From positions 9,599,794 through 9,663,793 of the forward strand of contig CM030840.1 of NCBI GenBank assembly GCA_018105865.1: 64,000 nt of DNA. Direction: 5' to 3'. Positions 1 to 10,847 of this stretch are shown one piece after another (positions within the stretch are counted from its first letter, which is position 1; every line of letters starts with the position of its first letter). Source of the stretch: Metaphire vulgaris. Taxonomy: Eukaryota; Annelida; Clitellata; Crassiclitellata; Megascolecidae. Below the pieces are notes generated by a model. That model searched no databases. It worked only from the letters and a program-made list of their open reading frames with translations, and was not told where the DNA came from. The position numbers and the translations under genes are program-made.

Positions 1-903
1 CGGCTGCTGCTTTTGCTATAACTGGATTAATTGTCGAGTAAGCAAGAAGCGATTTTAGCAACTGAAAGTCACCATAATTATGGTGCACTTGCTGGTAAAC
101 TAAAGGAGCCACACACGTTATCCAAGCCTTCAGGTAAACACACGAGCTGCAGAATGGCACACACATAATTTTTCTCAGTCCATTCTCCTCTGACTTTGTA
201 AGATGGAACTGGCCCGGCCCCCTTGCTCGCCGGGCATCCATATCTCCATGCTTTAGTGTAAATTACTTATACATATTCACAGCCAACGAGACCGCCGGGC
301 CCCTGCAGTGGCCCCGGAGGGCCTACCCTGAATCTGACTCCTCTTACAGGTGGAACTGAACTGAGAAAGACGACAATCAATTCTAAGAACTCATGGTAGT
401 CATCCCTTGGCTGACTCTCTGCCAGATATGTGAATGCAAATTGTATGATACTGTCTCGGATATTTTGCACTGTTCTCGACACCGTATCATCGGCCATTCC
501 AGTTTCATATTTCTCCAGGTCTATAAGCACCCAATTATTTTTAAAACGCTTAAAGAGAGCAACCTCTGGAGACGATGTTGTAACTCCAAGACATACTTTA
601 AATACAGTACCAATGACCAGTTCCATAACATGATGTCTGCACGCGAGTGATAGAAGCTCTCTACCAATTTTCTGTTCCAGGAGAACTCAAGCACCGGCAA
701 GACGTCCAGTGTTAGAACTGGTTGTGTCAAAACACATTGCCCAAATGTTGCTTGCTATGCCCCAGTCCTCCACTGCTGTGAGCACAGTTGTGGCTTGCGC
801 CTCTCCAGTTACACTTGGTAGCTTTGCAACTGTCAGTAGCTGGGAAAGTCCTTTGCCAGAAACAATCACAGGAAGTCGGTCAGCATGTTCCTTGGTTGTT
901 AAA
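1..903 (-). pseudogene. Transposase-like gene, C-terminal part (continues left of window)
   Basis: Minus-strand coding remnant that joins the segment at 3276-4225 across a LINE insertion. Reading downwards from 900 it contains DRLPVIVSGKG, CFDTTSSNTG and LACRHHVMEL, then KRFKNNW and DDYHEFLELI; these look like an RNase-H-fold transposase family repeated in many invertebrate genomes, which I cannot name with certainty. The frame is broken near 270-330, after which TLKHGDMD and SEENGLRKIM continue to base 1. The Asp of 'FDTT' could be a catalytic carboxylate (inference). It is also possible that this is an uncharacterised multicopy gene family and not a transposase. Confidence 0.6.
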
Positions 904-1389
904 TCAGCAATAATTATTATTATTATTATTAGCTAGACGATTTCTATAGCGCAATAAGCATGGCAAAAGTGGCCAAAGACAAGAGCGCTTACAAAACTAC
1001 GAATATCCGATGGTGAATAAGTGAGTCTTAAGATTCATCATCATCAGTGTTTCTGTCTCTCGACAGGTCCAGGTATCCAGTTTCCCCACTCCGATCGATT
1101 GCTTGCTTCTTCTTTGAGTTCCTGATATCCTTTATTCATCATCCACTCCAACATCATCTTTCTCGCTCTACCTCTCACTCTCTTTCCTTCCACTTTTCCT
1201 TCGATTATTGTTCTAAGTAAAGAGTCATGCCGGAGGACATGTCCCATCCAATTTCTCTGCCTTTTCCGGATTGTATCTATCAGGCTTCTTTCTTCCTCTA
1301 TCTCCTTCATGACTTCCTCGTTTGTCTTATGCTCTGTGTATTTTACTTTTAGCATTTTCCTCCAAATCCACATTTCAATATTTTCCATC

Positions 1390-1738
1390 TAATATCACAG
1401 GCACATGTTGATTTTCATTATCAGCCATTTTGCTAAATATATCCAGGTCATAGATGCCAATCAAAATCAAATCTACAACCATAGATATTTTAAGTAAGGA
1501 AGTAAGTAAAATCCTGCAGTCCTTTCCAAACAAGCAATGCAAATTTTCATAAAATCTCTTCTAAACAGTATATTTGAAATATTTGAAATTTCAATATATC
1601 ATCATTCAACAATATCCACTATAGACTATAGTCAACCTCAATCAAGATACAAGATACTTTTTTTATCTAAGATATGTATCTAGATACAAGTATCTTAGAT
1701 ACTTAACAACACTGTTAATAATGATGATGATGATGATG

Positions 1739-1824
<86 letters not shown>

Positions 1825-2170
1825 CTCTAATCATCATCATCATCAACTCATCATCAACTTTATGCAGACACTCACACTATACAATGTAACTAGGCACTGC
1901 TGGCAGTGGGAATACCTTGCAATGTTGCAGCACACAAGTGTTTTTAGACACAATTTGGGCTATATTGGGCTGGTTTTAAAAAATGTGGATGTCTTATATG
2001 CTTTGCTAGTAGATGGTAACAGCCAGCCACTAGCTGGCCATGCCTATGGACCTTCAGCTTTGGTTTGTGGTAGTGCTAGTGGAAAATATGCTTCATTTTG
2101 TACCATTGCAAAATAAAGTACTGGATGTTGCAGATGGCAGATGGCCTAAAAATTGGTATCCGGACTTTTC
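1390..2170. mobile_element. Unclassified insert inside the RTE copy
   Basis: Splits the RTE coding region between its 'KRLE' and 'IEMWIW' segments, so it arrived after the RTE. It contains a stretch built from the word GATAC/GTATC (1645-1710, e.g. CAAGTATCTTAGATACTTAA), the long (AAT)n array at 1741-1824 and about 300 bp of unrecognised sequence. The word-rich part resembles the subterminal arrays of the hAT elements elsewhere in the window, but I could not find convincing terminal repeats or an 8-bp TSD. Confidence 0.4.
1720..1825. repeat. (GAT)n/(AAT)n microsatellite
   Basis: About 20 bp of GAT followed by about 85 bp of uninterrupted AAT units. It lies inside the insert that splits the RTE copy. 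Confidence 0.97.
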
Positions 2171-3275
2171 ATATCTCTAATCGTTTTATATCTTCTTTTC
2201 TCATTGTCCACGTCTCCGCCCATACAACGCCATCACTCCATATCAATGTTTTTACCAATCTCTTTTTAGGTTTAGTTTAAAATTACTTTGCATCAGCTCC
2301 ATTTCTCTTGTAAAAGCTTCCTTTGCTATTGCTATATTTCTTCTTATCTCTTTATTGCATCTGGCATCGGTTGTTATCAGACTTCCTAGATAGCTAAATT
2401 CCTTCACTTGCTCTATGATCTGTCCATAAACCTTTATTTCCACTCTCATTCCTTCTTTTTTACTTATTACCATAACTTTAGTCTTTTTTGCATTGATTCT
2501 CATTCCATACTTTTCTGACACTTGTATCAGTTTATCCATTACTTCCTGAAGCCCTTTTTGATTGCTTGCTAGCATGGCCTGATCGTCTGCGAAGCGCAAC
2601 GCCTTTAGTAGTACTCCAACTTTTACTCCCTTATCTGTATTCTCCATCGCCTCTTGCACTAATTCTTCGATGTATATGTTAACTAGCAGCGGTGACAGTG
2701 GACATCCCTGCCTTACTCCTCTCCCAATCATACACGATTCACTCAGTTCTCCCTCTATTCTCACCTTCACTGACTGTCCAAGGTATAGGTTTGCTATCAG
2801 TCTTCTGTCTCTCCAATCCACTCCCACCCTTTTCAGTGCTCTCATCAAAATCCTCCAGTCTACTCTGTCAAACGCTTTTTCGTAATCCACGAAGCATATA
2901 TAGATATTTTTTCCATTTTAAGTCTTAAGATTACGTAGAAAAATTCCAAGAGAGTCAGTGTTTGTGACAAAGTCCGGTAGTGAGTTCCACAGTCCTGGAT
3001 TGCCCCGTGTAACCAACCTGTCCCCAAACTTAGCCGTTTTAGACGGGGAGGCACAAGCAGTTTAACGCGACTGCCAGATCTTAGCAGCCGACGTCGTTCC
3101 AGCGTCGTGGTCCGCTGTAGGAGGGAGGCAATGTAGTCCAGACAAGTGGGGTCATGTAACGCCCGGTAAGTTAGCAGGCATCGCTTGTAGACGATCCGCT
3201 CCCGTATTGGTAGCCAATGGAGTTTGTCGCGAAGCAGCGACGTGACGTGAGCGTTCCATCGTGCTCCAAAGATCC

Positions 3276-4225
3276 GTCAAAGATCAATAAGTTTGCCATC
3301 CCAGTGAATCACCAGTGGCACATTGCCTTTAAACTCCGCTTTTAATGTCGCTGCTTGCTGAAATCTGTGTTTCATTCTCTGTCGGCGAATCGAGTCATGA
3401 TTGAGGGCCAGGTCTTCAATGTTATGACCTAAGCTCTGTGCAGTTTCAACAAGAACATGCATCGCCTTTCGATCTGACATTTTCATTCTGTCCAGAGCAG
3501 CTGCAAGTTCTGGTGTTATAATACTATTTCTGCCTTTTTTTCTCTTTTTTTAGAAGTCTTATAACTGCAACTCCAACAGCTCCCTCCTCAGTTTCAGCAT
3601 TGTATCGTGACTGCTACTGGCCTCATCAGTTTCGTAATCACTGCTACTGGTGCTGGATATCAATACTGCCCTTTCGTTTTGCCTTCTCTGCAGGTCTTCC
3701 ATTCGCTGACGTCTGGCAAGCAGTTCTTCCTGTCTCATGGCTGATCATTTTTCCTTTGCCTCTAAGATTGCATCTACACCTGACATTGATCCCCTTCTTC
3801 CCTTTTCTCTTTGAAGTGGCAAGAACTGTCTGTCTTCATCTATTTGTATCATGCTAAGAGCATTGGCATGGGCAATGTCGAATAGATCATCTAACCTGGA
3901 AGTGAACTCAGCCTCTCTTGATTGTTGGCTCAAAGACTGACGGCCTTTATTCTTCTTAAGCAAATGCCACTCTTCAAATGATCGTTCTAGTTTAGTTTGA
4001 CAGTTCTGTGCATCTCTTATAGGAATTCTTGCTTTGTGCCAAAATTTTGCAATTTCTTCGACAGTGGCTGCTGATGACTGTCTAATAGTTTCACACATTT
4101 CTAGGTGATGATGTAGAAAGAAACCCAAGTGCCATGCATACAGATGGCAGCTTACTACCAGTCAGTTCAGTCACAGTAGATCCAAGAAGATACACTATGT
4201 TTTTAGATCTAGTTGTTGCTGTCAT
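3276..4225 (-). pseudogene. Transposase-like gene, N-terminal part
   Basis: Minus-strand start of the gene whose other half is at 1-903. The probable initiator is the ATG at 4223-4225, giving an N-terminus MTATTRSKNIVYLLG; the frame is then open through ARIPIRDAQN, FEEWHLLKKNKGR and DEDRQFL to about 3745. An in-frame stop follows, then a charged stretch (RQEELLARRQR), then ITPELAAALDRMKMSDRKAMH and HWDGKLIDL at 3281. Several stops and the large insertion show that it is dead. The flank at 4380-4440 repeats CAGCAGTCAGCA in both orientations and could be a degenerate element end. Confidence 0.6.
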
Positions 4226-5006
4226 TTCCTATTTCATTAACTGATTGCAACTACAGCAGTAATAACCGAGTGCATTAAAGAAATGTTTCTAAAACACTCT
4301 ATTATACAGCTAATCATATGTGTGTACTGTGAACAAATCAGCATCCACATTCTAAGTGGCTATTTATACCAACATTGAGCTGGCGTCAGCACTGCTGAGT
4401 CAGCACTGCTGACTGCTGACAGTCAGCAGTCAGCAGACAATATAAACAATTAAACAATAAACATGCCTGTGGAAAATGGAAATGCATTATGTCAGCAGTC
4501 TCAAGCAACATTAGTCCACTGGTGACTGCTGATTTGTGATGAAGTTACATGATCAATCAATCTCACTATTAAAGTGCTAAATTTAAATAATACTGCAACC
4601 AAGGTTTTACATTTGCACTGTTTTGCAGCTTAAATCTCAGCTTAAATCTCTATATTAGAAGCTAGTATGTATGCATTGAAGCTATTTATCTCGGCAAAAC
4701 TTTAGAGTAATTGAGCTACCTCTAAATATTCTCCAATAAGGCTGATATTTTGCCTGAATTTTGTTCTTACATATACAAACAAAATGGGGGGGGGGGGTAA
4801 GAAGAAGATAATAGTTACAAACTTAAAATAAGCACCACCCTAATGCTCATACACACAGAGAAACAGTTTTGTAGTGCAATATCTTTTGCAGCGCAATATT
4901 TACCATTTGTGCTCAAAAATTAACAATAAAAATTAAAATTTTCAGACTCGAGCAGGGGATGCTGTTCTAAGCGCGGTGAAAAATCCACAATATGAGCAGG
5001 GGCGCT

Positions 5007-5008
<2 letters not shown>
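4226..5008. other. Flank with CAGCAGT repeats and a G-run
   Basis: No gene seen. It contains direct and inverted copies of GTCAGCAGTCAGCAG (4384-4440, with a lone relative near 4490 and 4530) and a run of 11 G near 4787. Otherwise AT-rich single-copy-looking DNA. Confidence 0.6.

Positions 5009-5050
<42 letters not shown>
5009..5050. repeat. (TTA)n microsatellite
   Basis: About 14 TTA units directly upstream of a CR1 fragment. It may be the tail of another LINE. Confidence 0.95.
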
Positions 5051-5051
<1 letters not shown>

Positions 5052-5067
5052 TATATAAAGGTCGTAC

Positions 5068-5391
5068 GGGTTGAACTGGCATGCCTTCGCGGATGATGGG
5101 CAAGTGTACGCCTCCTGCCGTCCCTCAGATACGGGGCACCTGCAATCTCAGTTTGAAGATTGTCTACATGAGATCATGTCATGGACCGCGACAAATCACC
5201 TCGCACTCAATCCCGGTAAAACAGAATTGTTATGGATCAGTACTCCCAGGAAGGTCCACCTATTAGTTTGTTCTCCTTTTACGATCGGTGATGCTGTCGT
5301 CGCTCTGTCTACGGAGGTGCATGTTCTGGGTGTACTTCTTGACGACTCTCTATCCCTTGCTGGCCAAGTGAGCTCCTACATTCTAATCTAG
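5068..5391 (+). pseudogene. CR1-like reverse transcriptase fragment, first of two
   Basis: Open for 106 codons, with AFADDGQVYA (RT active-site box with Gly after DD), the conserved NHLALNPGKTELLW and LGVLLDDSLSL. It lacks the rest of the RT and the 3' end, stopping at an in-frame TAG. A second fragment covering the same RT region starts about 90 bp downstream, so these are two different partial copies and not one gene. Confidence 0.8.
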
Positions 5392-5484
5392 TCGAGTGCA
5401 CTGCTTCATCCACTGATAAAAAGTAATTAAATAATGTAAAAAAAAATCAAAATAGTAGCATCAAGTAATTAAGACAGTTATTGG

Positions 5485-6506
5485 GTGTACAGGTGTACGG
5501 CTTCTGTCATCCTGTGGATATGAGCCACCTGCAGCCACCTGGAGGGATGCTTACGCGAAATTATGTCATGGATGGAGAGGAACCGACTCGCACTCAACCC
5601 GGACAATACAGAGCTATTATTGATCGCTGCTCCCAGGAAAGTGCACTTGCTGGACCATTCACCCTTTATCATTGGCGACGCCGTCATCGTTCTGTCCACA
5701 GAAGTCCGCCTTCTAGGCATAGTCCTTGATGATTCCCTGTCCCTTGATAGCCAGGTGAATTCTGTATCTTGAGCATGCTTTTTCCATCTGCACAGGATCG
5801 CCGAAATTCAACGATACATCTCTATTCCAGTTGTGATCCAGCTCATCCGCGCCTTAGTATTATCTAGATTGGATTATTGTAACAATACCCTCCTGGGGCT
5901 TCCGGACTACCAGATTGATCGCCTTCAGTCGGCGATGAATGCTGCGGCCCAATTGATTTTCAGCGCAAAGTGGAAGGAGCACGTGATGCCGATACTATTG
6001 GCTGAGGAGTCAGGATTTCAAATGGATCATCTACAAACGTTGTGTACCGACGTTCCACGCACTGAGCAATCCTCCCTGTCCTGAGTACCTAACCTCGTTC
6101 ATCAAGCGGCTGATGATATCAGGTTGTCGGGAACAGCTATGATTGAATATCCGACTCCGTCTTTATGTCTCCCCTCAGTCTAAGACAGTGATGCTGGGGG
6201 AGAGATCTGTAACCCGCGGAAACCCTCTACTTTGGAATGTGCTTCCTGCGACTGTGACGTCGATTACATCTCTGGATTCATTCCTGACTGCTCTTAAGAC
6301 ATCTTTTTCGAATCTCCTATGAATACCGGTAGTTACCGGAAAATCCAGGACCATCTTTCTGTACGAACCGACGAATTGCTGATGTAAAACACTCTCAACT
6401 TTAGCCATCGCTCTGCTATATAGCAGAGCGCTCTGCTCTATAGCAGAGCGATGGCTAAAGTCGAGAGAAGAGGCGCTATACAAATATTTTGTTACATTAC
6501 AATACA
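5485..6506 (+). pseudogene. CR1-like LINE fragment with 3' end, second of two
   Basis: Plus-strand copy that starts in the same part of the RT domain as the fragment at 5068-5391 (VYGFCHP, then RLALNPDNTELLL) and runs through LVLSRLDYCNNTLLGLPDYQ, a C-terminal GERSVTRGNPLLWN and the 3' end AGGCGCTATACAAATATT with (TTACA)n. Frameshifts occur near 5770 and 6080. A large palindrome (6392-6467) sits in its 3' UTR. Confidence 0.82.
6392..6467. repeat. 76-nt near-perfect palindrome
   Basis: Left arm 6392-6420 and right arm 6439-6467 are inverted repeats with one mismatch in 29. The 18-nt centre (6421-6438) contains the palindrome GCAGAGCGCTCTGC. The arms are an inverted duplication of CR1 3'-UTR sequence ending just before the GGCGCTATA terminus. 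Confidence 0.95.
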
Positions 6507-6529
6507 TTACATTACATTTATTTATTTTA

Positions 6530-6840
6530 TTAGCTATTTATATTGTGCCTAATCAATTAATGTTAGCAAGCGCATTACAATTACTGTCAATTATTATAAG
6601 CACAATTAAACAGATGTGTCTTCAACTGTTTACGAAAAGTGACGGGCGACTTTGTGTTCCGTAGCGCTGGTGGAAGGGCGTTTCAGGAAGGGGTCCAGCG
6701 TATGAGAAGGCTCATTGTGCCATGACTGTTCAAAGATGAGGTTTCTGGTATTGGCTGGTAGAGGCTGATCATAGGCCTGGTCTACCAATGGCGGTTGATG
6801 TTGGCTGGAGCAAATCAACTGTCACTCCCACCTCATCCAA
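6530..6840 (-). mobile_element. Degenerate CR1/L2-like 3' end
   Basis: Minus orientation. The revcomp of 6600-6630 reads LKTHLFN-like coding, followed by a 3' end near 6545 (ATTAGGCACAATATAAATAGC on the minus strand) and AT-rich tail. The upstream coding is degraded. It abuts the previous CR1 copy tail to tail. Confidence 0.5.
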
Positions 6841-6862
6841 ACTGTTCCATTTGTCCACAACC

Positions 6863-7720
6863 CTTGCACTCAAAATTTTTTCTTTTTTGGATCCACCCTC
6901 TGCTTAAACAATTTGCATTTGTGGCCTCTTGTGCTGTTATAATGTGCCAATGTAAATAATTGATTGCATGGTACATCTACTTTCCCAGTCATTTTGTATG
7001 TTTCTATCAAAATCCCCCCTCTCTCTCTTCTCTTTTCTAATGTTGTCAATCCACAATAGTGAAGTCTTTTTTCATGGCTTAAATTTTGGCATCCATTGAC
7101 CATCTTTGTTGCTCGTCTTTGCACTTTTCCAACAGCTCTAAATCTTTTTTCAAGAATGGATTCCATGCCTGAACACAGTATTCTAGATGGGGCCTTACTA
7201 AGTACTTGTATATTTTTACGATTATCTCTTTGTCTCGACTTCCTATTGTCCTTTTCATCATTCCCAACATTGAGTTTCCCTATTTTGCTGCCTCCATACA
7301 TTGTTGAGATGGATTCATACTTCTGTGGATGGTTACCCCAAGTCTCTTTCTTTCTCTGTCATGATTAGAACCTTCCCCTAAAGTACATTCATTACACCAT
7401 TATTAGATTTCCCAACATGCATTACAGAACATTTGTTGATATAAAAAAGCATCTGCCAGGCCACAGACCACTGAAACAATTTCCTTAGATCCTCCTGTAA
7501 AATTTTAGCATCATCATCACAGTTGATATTTCTGCACATCTATATAATTATCATCGGCAAACTGAAAGTTTGGATAGTAATCCTTCATCTGTATCATTCA
7601 TATATATTAGAAAAAGCAAAGGCCCAAGCACTGAGCACTCCACTAATAACTGTTGCCCATTCTGAATGGCCACCCCTAATTAAAATAAATACTTTTACAC
7701 TGTTTATTCTTGCAAATTAA
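6863..7720 (-). pseudogene. CR1/Rex-like reverse transcriptase remnant
   Basis: Minus-strand remnant of a different LINE subgroup from its neighbours. From about 7560 downwards: FADDN, a KILQEDLRKLFQWS segment, KERDLGVTIH, then NRMLGMMKRTIGSRDKEI-like sequence, LVRPHLEYCVQAWNPFLKKD, LEKVQRRATKM, GLTTLEKRRERG and STRGHKCKLFKQ. This order is typical of the RT thumb and C-terminal region. Several frameshifts are present and no 3' end was identified. It ends about 35 bp before a NAV exon. Confidence 0.75.
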
Positions 7721-7755
7721 TGTTCCTGACAAAGCATGAGTGAAAACCTACATAC

Positions 7756-7874
7756 CTGTATACCTTCACGGACTGCCTCCATCATGTATGGTAGAATGGA
7801 GTAATTCCACAGCTCCATAAACCAAGTTTTAACAACACTGATCTTCATTGGACATGAAAGAAAAAGTCGAGGAC
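7756..7874 (-). CDS. NAV/unc-53-like exon, C-terminal AAA-like region
   Basis: Most downstream exon of the host gene in the window. On the minus strand it opens after a TTTAG acceptor and closes at CAG|GTATGT. It encodes GPRLFLSCPM and then LWNYSILPY and MEAVREG, the signature of the neuron navigator C-terminal region just after 'SSDVTIG'. The first codon is split: G from the exon at 12947-13215 plus GT here gives glycine. It ends in phase 0. Navigator proteins (known family) are cytoskeleton-associated proteins with a P-loop domain that act in cell and axon migration. The final exons (normally a tryptophan-rich stretch) are not found between 1 and 7755 and should lie left of the window. Confidence 0.88.
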
Positions 7875-8285
7875 CTAAACAAATGAATCGTATATTTAGC
7901 ATTCAACAATCTCCACAATTTCAGCACTAAACAAGTGCTTAAGGATGTGTTCAGATATGGTAACCACTAATCATAACCTGTATATGCATAAGCCATTTTC
8001 AGGTTTTAATTTACAGTAATTGTGAATCCTTTGTTTTTGAAATGGCAACGGCTTAACATTAAACATGGCAGTTCAGTAGGAGTAATTTACAACCATAAAA
8101 ATTAAAATTAAACTAAAATTATAAATTGGCTTTTTATTATGGAATTTCAGCTTCTCTGGTTCAATGAGGTTATGCTGTGCAGTGACCTTACTTTTATTTT
8201 ATTGTGTACATAGGTATGTCATAATTCACTTTATTGCATTGTTGACTGGCTGCACCATTTTTGTTTGTTCACCCAGGGTTCCACC
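7875..8285. other. Intron DNA without recognisable features
   Basis: AT-rich, no ORF, no clear repeat. Confidence 0.6.
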
Positions 8286-8435
8286 CAGGGTTGCAGTTCT
8301 TGAGTCTTGAGTATCAGTCTCAAGTCAAGACGTCTCAAGACTCAGTTTTGAAAGTCTTGGTCTTGGATGCCCAACTCTTGATCTCGGTCTTGAGACACTA
8401 GAGTCTTGGTCTTGGCCTGGAGACCCTGAACCCTG
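8286..8435. mobile_element. hAT-like MITE built from CAAGAC/CTTGAG words
   Basis: 150 bp starting CAGGGTTGCAG and ending GAACCCTG, so the ends match for CAGGGTT. The interior is a dense array of CTTGAG, CAAGAC and GTCTTGG words. No 8-bp TSD was found (GTTCCACC versus ATGTCCGT), so the age or limits are uncertain. It resembles in design the other word-array elements here. Confidence 0.6.
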
Positions 8436-9094
8436 ATGTCCGTGATTGATTTAAGTGCAGTCAAGACATCTACACATGCTGCAATAACATACAAGATTCT
8501 GCCAAAGTCAGGTGCTGATTCATTCAACATACGGTAGCCTATATACACCGGTAGGTCATGGCAAGAAAAGATGTCGACAAGATGTCTTGATATGAATAGC
8601 ATATGCAATCCAATCAAACACTGAGATTCCTGGCAATATACACCAGATCAGCAGTTGTAACCATATGTAATCCAGCATCTCTTTCAACTCATCAAATAAT
8701 GTAGAACTTGTGGTATCAAATCCTGGTCTATGACTACTAGTGTACAGCAAAAGACCAGGTGGAGACATAAACACACCTCTTCAATGTTTGTTGCAGTCAG
8801 ATGCACAATTGACTATATATAACCAAAGATGAATGTCTGGTAGCTTGAGGTGAATAAGGGCTACTGTGAATGTGAGTAGAGATGACTGAGATTGGTTGTT
8901 GTATCTTTTGGTTTGCATGATGACCCCAGCCATGAGACCTCCAAAAGAGTTGGTGGGCAGTTAAATGATTAGGAACAGGGTTGGGGTGACTGGAGATGCA
9001 TCCCTCACCGGCCCACCAAAATGCATATGTGACATTTATGAATTTCTGAGAAAATTTGTTGGCATTTATTTCTCGATAGTGCTTTAGCCTAATA
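8436..9094. other. Intron DNA, unrecognised
   Basis: No supported gene; the minus-strand open frames here have no recognisable motifs. Confidence 0.5.
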
Positions 9095-9579
9095 CAGGGG
9101 TGCACAACCCGTGGCCTGCGGCGATTTTTTGTGGCCCGCGGACGTTTCCAGGATTTCAATGGAAAGTGGCCCCAAAGGCTTTAAAGTGGCCCCGAAGGTT
9201 TTCTTGCTGTCATATTAGAGCTACACTTTAAACCTAGTTATTATTATTATTTATTATTATGCCATTGCTGTTAAGAAATTCACAAATTTCTGCTATCAGT
9301 TCAACAAAGAATTCTAAAATTCGTTCTCTGCTCTCTCTCACATCTGTTAATATGGTATGTCATGGTAAGAGGCACCCGTCTCTTCTATAAATAACTTGAA
9401 TTGATGGCGACTTAGTCCCTTGGAACGAATGACTTCTTCTGCAGCGCTAATATGAAAGCAAGAAAGCCTTCGGGCCACTTTAAAGCCTTCGCAACTATTT
9501 GGAAGCACTTTTACTTGTGTGAACAAACATTTTCTGTAATGAAATTTAACAAAAATGTTCTAAGGTTCAGGATTGTTGT
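9095..9579 (+). mobile_element. hAT element remnant with transposase C-terminus
   Basis: It starts CAGGGGTGCACAACCCGTGG, a typical hAT terminus, and at 9470-9575 encodes ATIWKHFYLCEQTFSVMKFN and KNVLRFR, the conserved C-terminal dimerisation segment of hAT transposases. The rest of the transposase has been deleted. The element is cut at about 9580 by a LINE tail and a satellite; no right end was seen. Because coding is in plus orientation, the left end is the 5' end. Confidence 0.72.
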
Positions 9580-9581
9580 TG

Positions 9582-9636
<55 letters not shown>

Positions 9637-9656
9637 TAAGACAATTTCTATAGCGC
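9580..9656 (-). mobile_element. CR1-type 3' terminus with (AAT)n tail
   Basis: Minus orientation: GGCGCTATAGAAATTGTCTTAG (cut: revcomp of 9636-9657) followed by about 50 bp of AAT units (9585-9637). Only the last 20 bp of the LINE is present, next to a tandem satellite. Confidence 0.7.
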
Positions 9657-10150
9657 CATCAACTTCCGGTTACCTGGGATGGGTAGAGAGTTCATTTCTG
9701 AGTGTAACTACCAAGTTTCATAGCTGCAAATTCCAGTTGCAACGTGTAATAGATGCTATTGCATTAGCAACTCAATGGATACACGTTAATTTGTTAATTA
9801 AATAAGTAATGACGTCATCAACTTCCGGTTACTTGAAATGCATAGATGCATGCATTTCTGAGTGTGACTACCAGGTTTCATGGCTGTCATAGCTGTATCA
9901 TTGTGCAAACTCCAGTTGCAGCTTGTAATTGATGCTATTGTATTAGCAACTCAATGGACACACATTAATTTGCTTAATTTGATAATTAAATAAGTAATGA
10001 CGTCATCAACTTCTGATTGCTTGATATTTATAGGAAATTCAATTCTGAGTTAGACTGCCAAATTTTGCAGCTGTATTTATACCTGAACTTAAGTTATGGC
10101 ATGTAATAGATGCTGCTGTGTCAAAAATTCAATGGACCCAAGTTTGCGGT
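9657..10150. repeat. Satellite of 160-190 bp units, about 3 copies
   Basis: Units begin CATCAACTTCCGGTTAC at 9657 and 9816, and CATCAACTTCTGATTGC at 10004. Each contains 'TTTCTGAGTGT-ACTACCA-GTTTCAT', 'CTCCAGTTGCA' and 'CAACTCAATGGA-ACAC' blocks and ends AAATAAGTAATGACGT. The first unit starts exactly where a LINE terminus ends (GCGC|CATCAAC). Confidence 0.85.
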
Positions 10151-10620
10151 CCCAAGCACGTGTGCCGACAGTCTTTTAGTTAAGGGGTCTATGGTAGAAG
10201 AGAAGTGAGCAGTTATTGAATATGGGAGGTTGAGAAGCAGAGTATGGCAAAAGAAAACAGAAAAAGATGTAAAGCTGGTAACATCGTAAACAAATAGCAG
10301 TGGTTAAAAAATGGCAGCCCACTGTTACTGATTGTCCACAATGCAGTATTTCAAAATAACTTGATAAAATGCTAAATTCAAGGATGATTCTTTCACCAAC
10401 ATGTGAATAGATAGCAAGCACTATAATAAATCTTGAAAGCTGAACAAAGAACTAAACCCTAAATGTGAAATGACATTTCAATTTATTTAAAGCAAGGAAG
10501 GACGGAGAGTGGCGAAAGTCACTTGCTATACCTTGACAGAGCATGTCAATGCCTTCCGTCACCAATCGCCAATAGTGTTACAAGAGACAAGCTGAAGAAA
10601 AATCCTATGGTGTCCTGAGC
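10151..10620. other. Intron DNA, unrecognised
   Basis: No gene or repeat that I can support. Confidence 0.5.
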
Positions 10621-10819
10621 AAGCTAACTAGCACTAAAACCTGTTTGAATGAATGCTTCAATGTCTGGTATTAAAATTTTGTAACATTTACTATTTCTGA
10701 ATCTTGGAAGAACATCAGCTAAGCTAACTAGCACTAAAACCTGTTTGAATGAATGCTTCAATGTCTGGTATTAAAATTTTGTAACATTTACTATTTCTGA
10801 ATCTTGGAAGAACATCAGC
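10621..10819. repeat. Perfect 100-bp tandem duplication
   Basis: 10621-10719 is repeated without change at 10721-10819 (AAGCTAACTAGCACTAAAAC and so on). Confidence 0.97.
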
Positions 10820-10847
10820 AGTAATTATTAAAATTTATTATACAAGC

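Larger units (their letters stand above)
1036..2920 (-). mobile_element. RTE-like LINE copy, 5' truncated, with 12-bp TSD
   Basis: Minus-strand copy flanked by AGTCTTAAGATT at 1024-1035 and 2921-2932. From 2890 to 2252 it encodes reverse transcriptase with YEKAFDRVDW, GVRQGCPLSP and the FADD active-site box (LRFADDQ). From 1388 to 1044 it encodes the C-terminal region (MWIWRKMLK, TNEEVM, WMGHVLRHDSLLRT, GRARKMMLEWM). The 3' tail is (GAT)n: TGATGATGAATC on the minus strand. The two coding blocks are separated by foreign sequence at about 1390-2170. 5' truncation, microsatellite tail and TSD fit target-primed reverse transcription. Confidence 0.82.
905..3275 (-). mobile_element. CR1-like LINE 3' end, split by an RTE copy
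   Basis: Minus-orientation CR1-like 3' terminus in two pieces, 905-1035 and 2933-3275. The distal piece encodes the usual C-terminal motifs (LHWLPI, then a PPRLKTAKFG-RLVTRGNPGLWNSLP pattern). The proximal piece carries the GCGCTATAGAAAT 3' end (revcomp of 941-952) and an (AAT)n tail at 905-933. It interrupts the transposase-like gene between its 'HWDGKLIDL' and 'ADLTTKEHADRLP' segments. The two pieces are separated by an RTE insertion with a 12-bp TSD. Confidence 0.75.

Noticed and set aside
4787..4797. Poly-G as a regulatory site
   Set aside because: Simple homopolymer without context.
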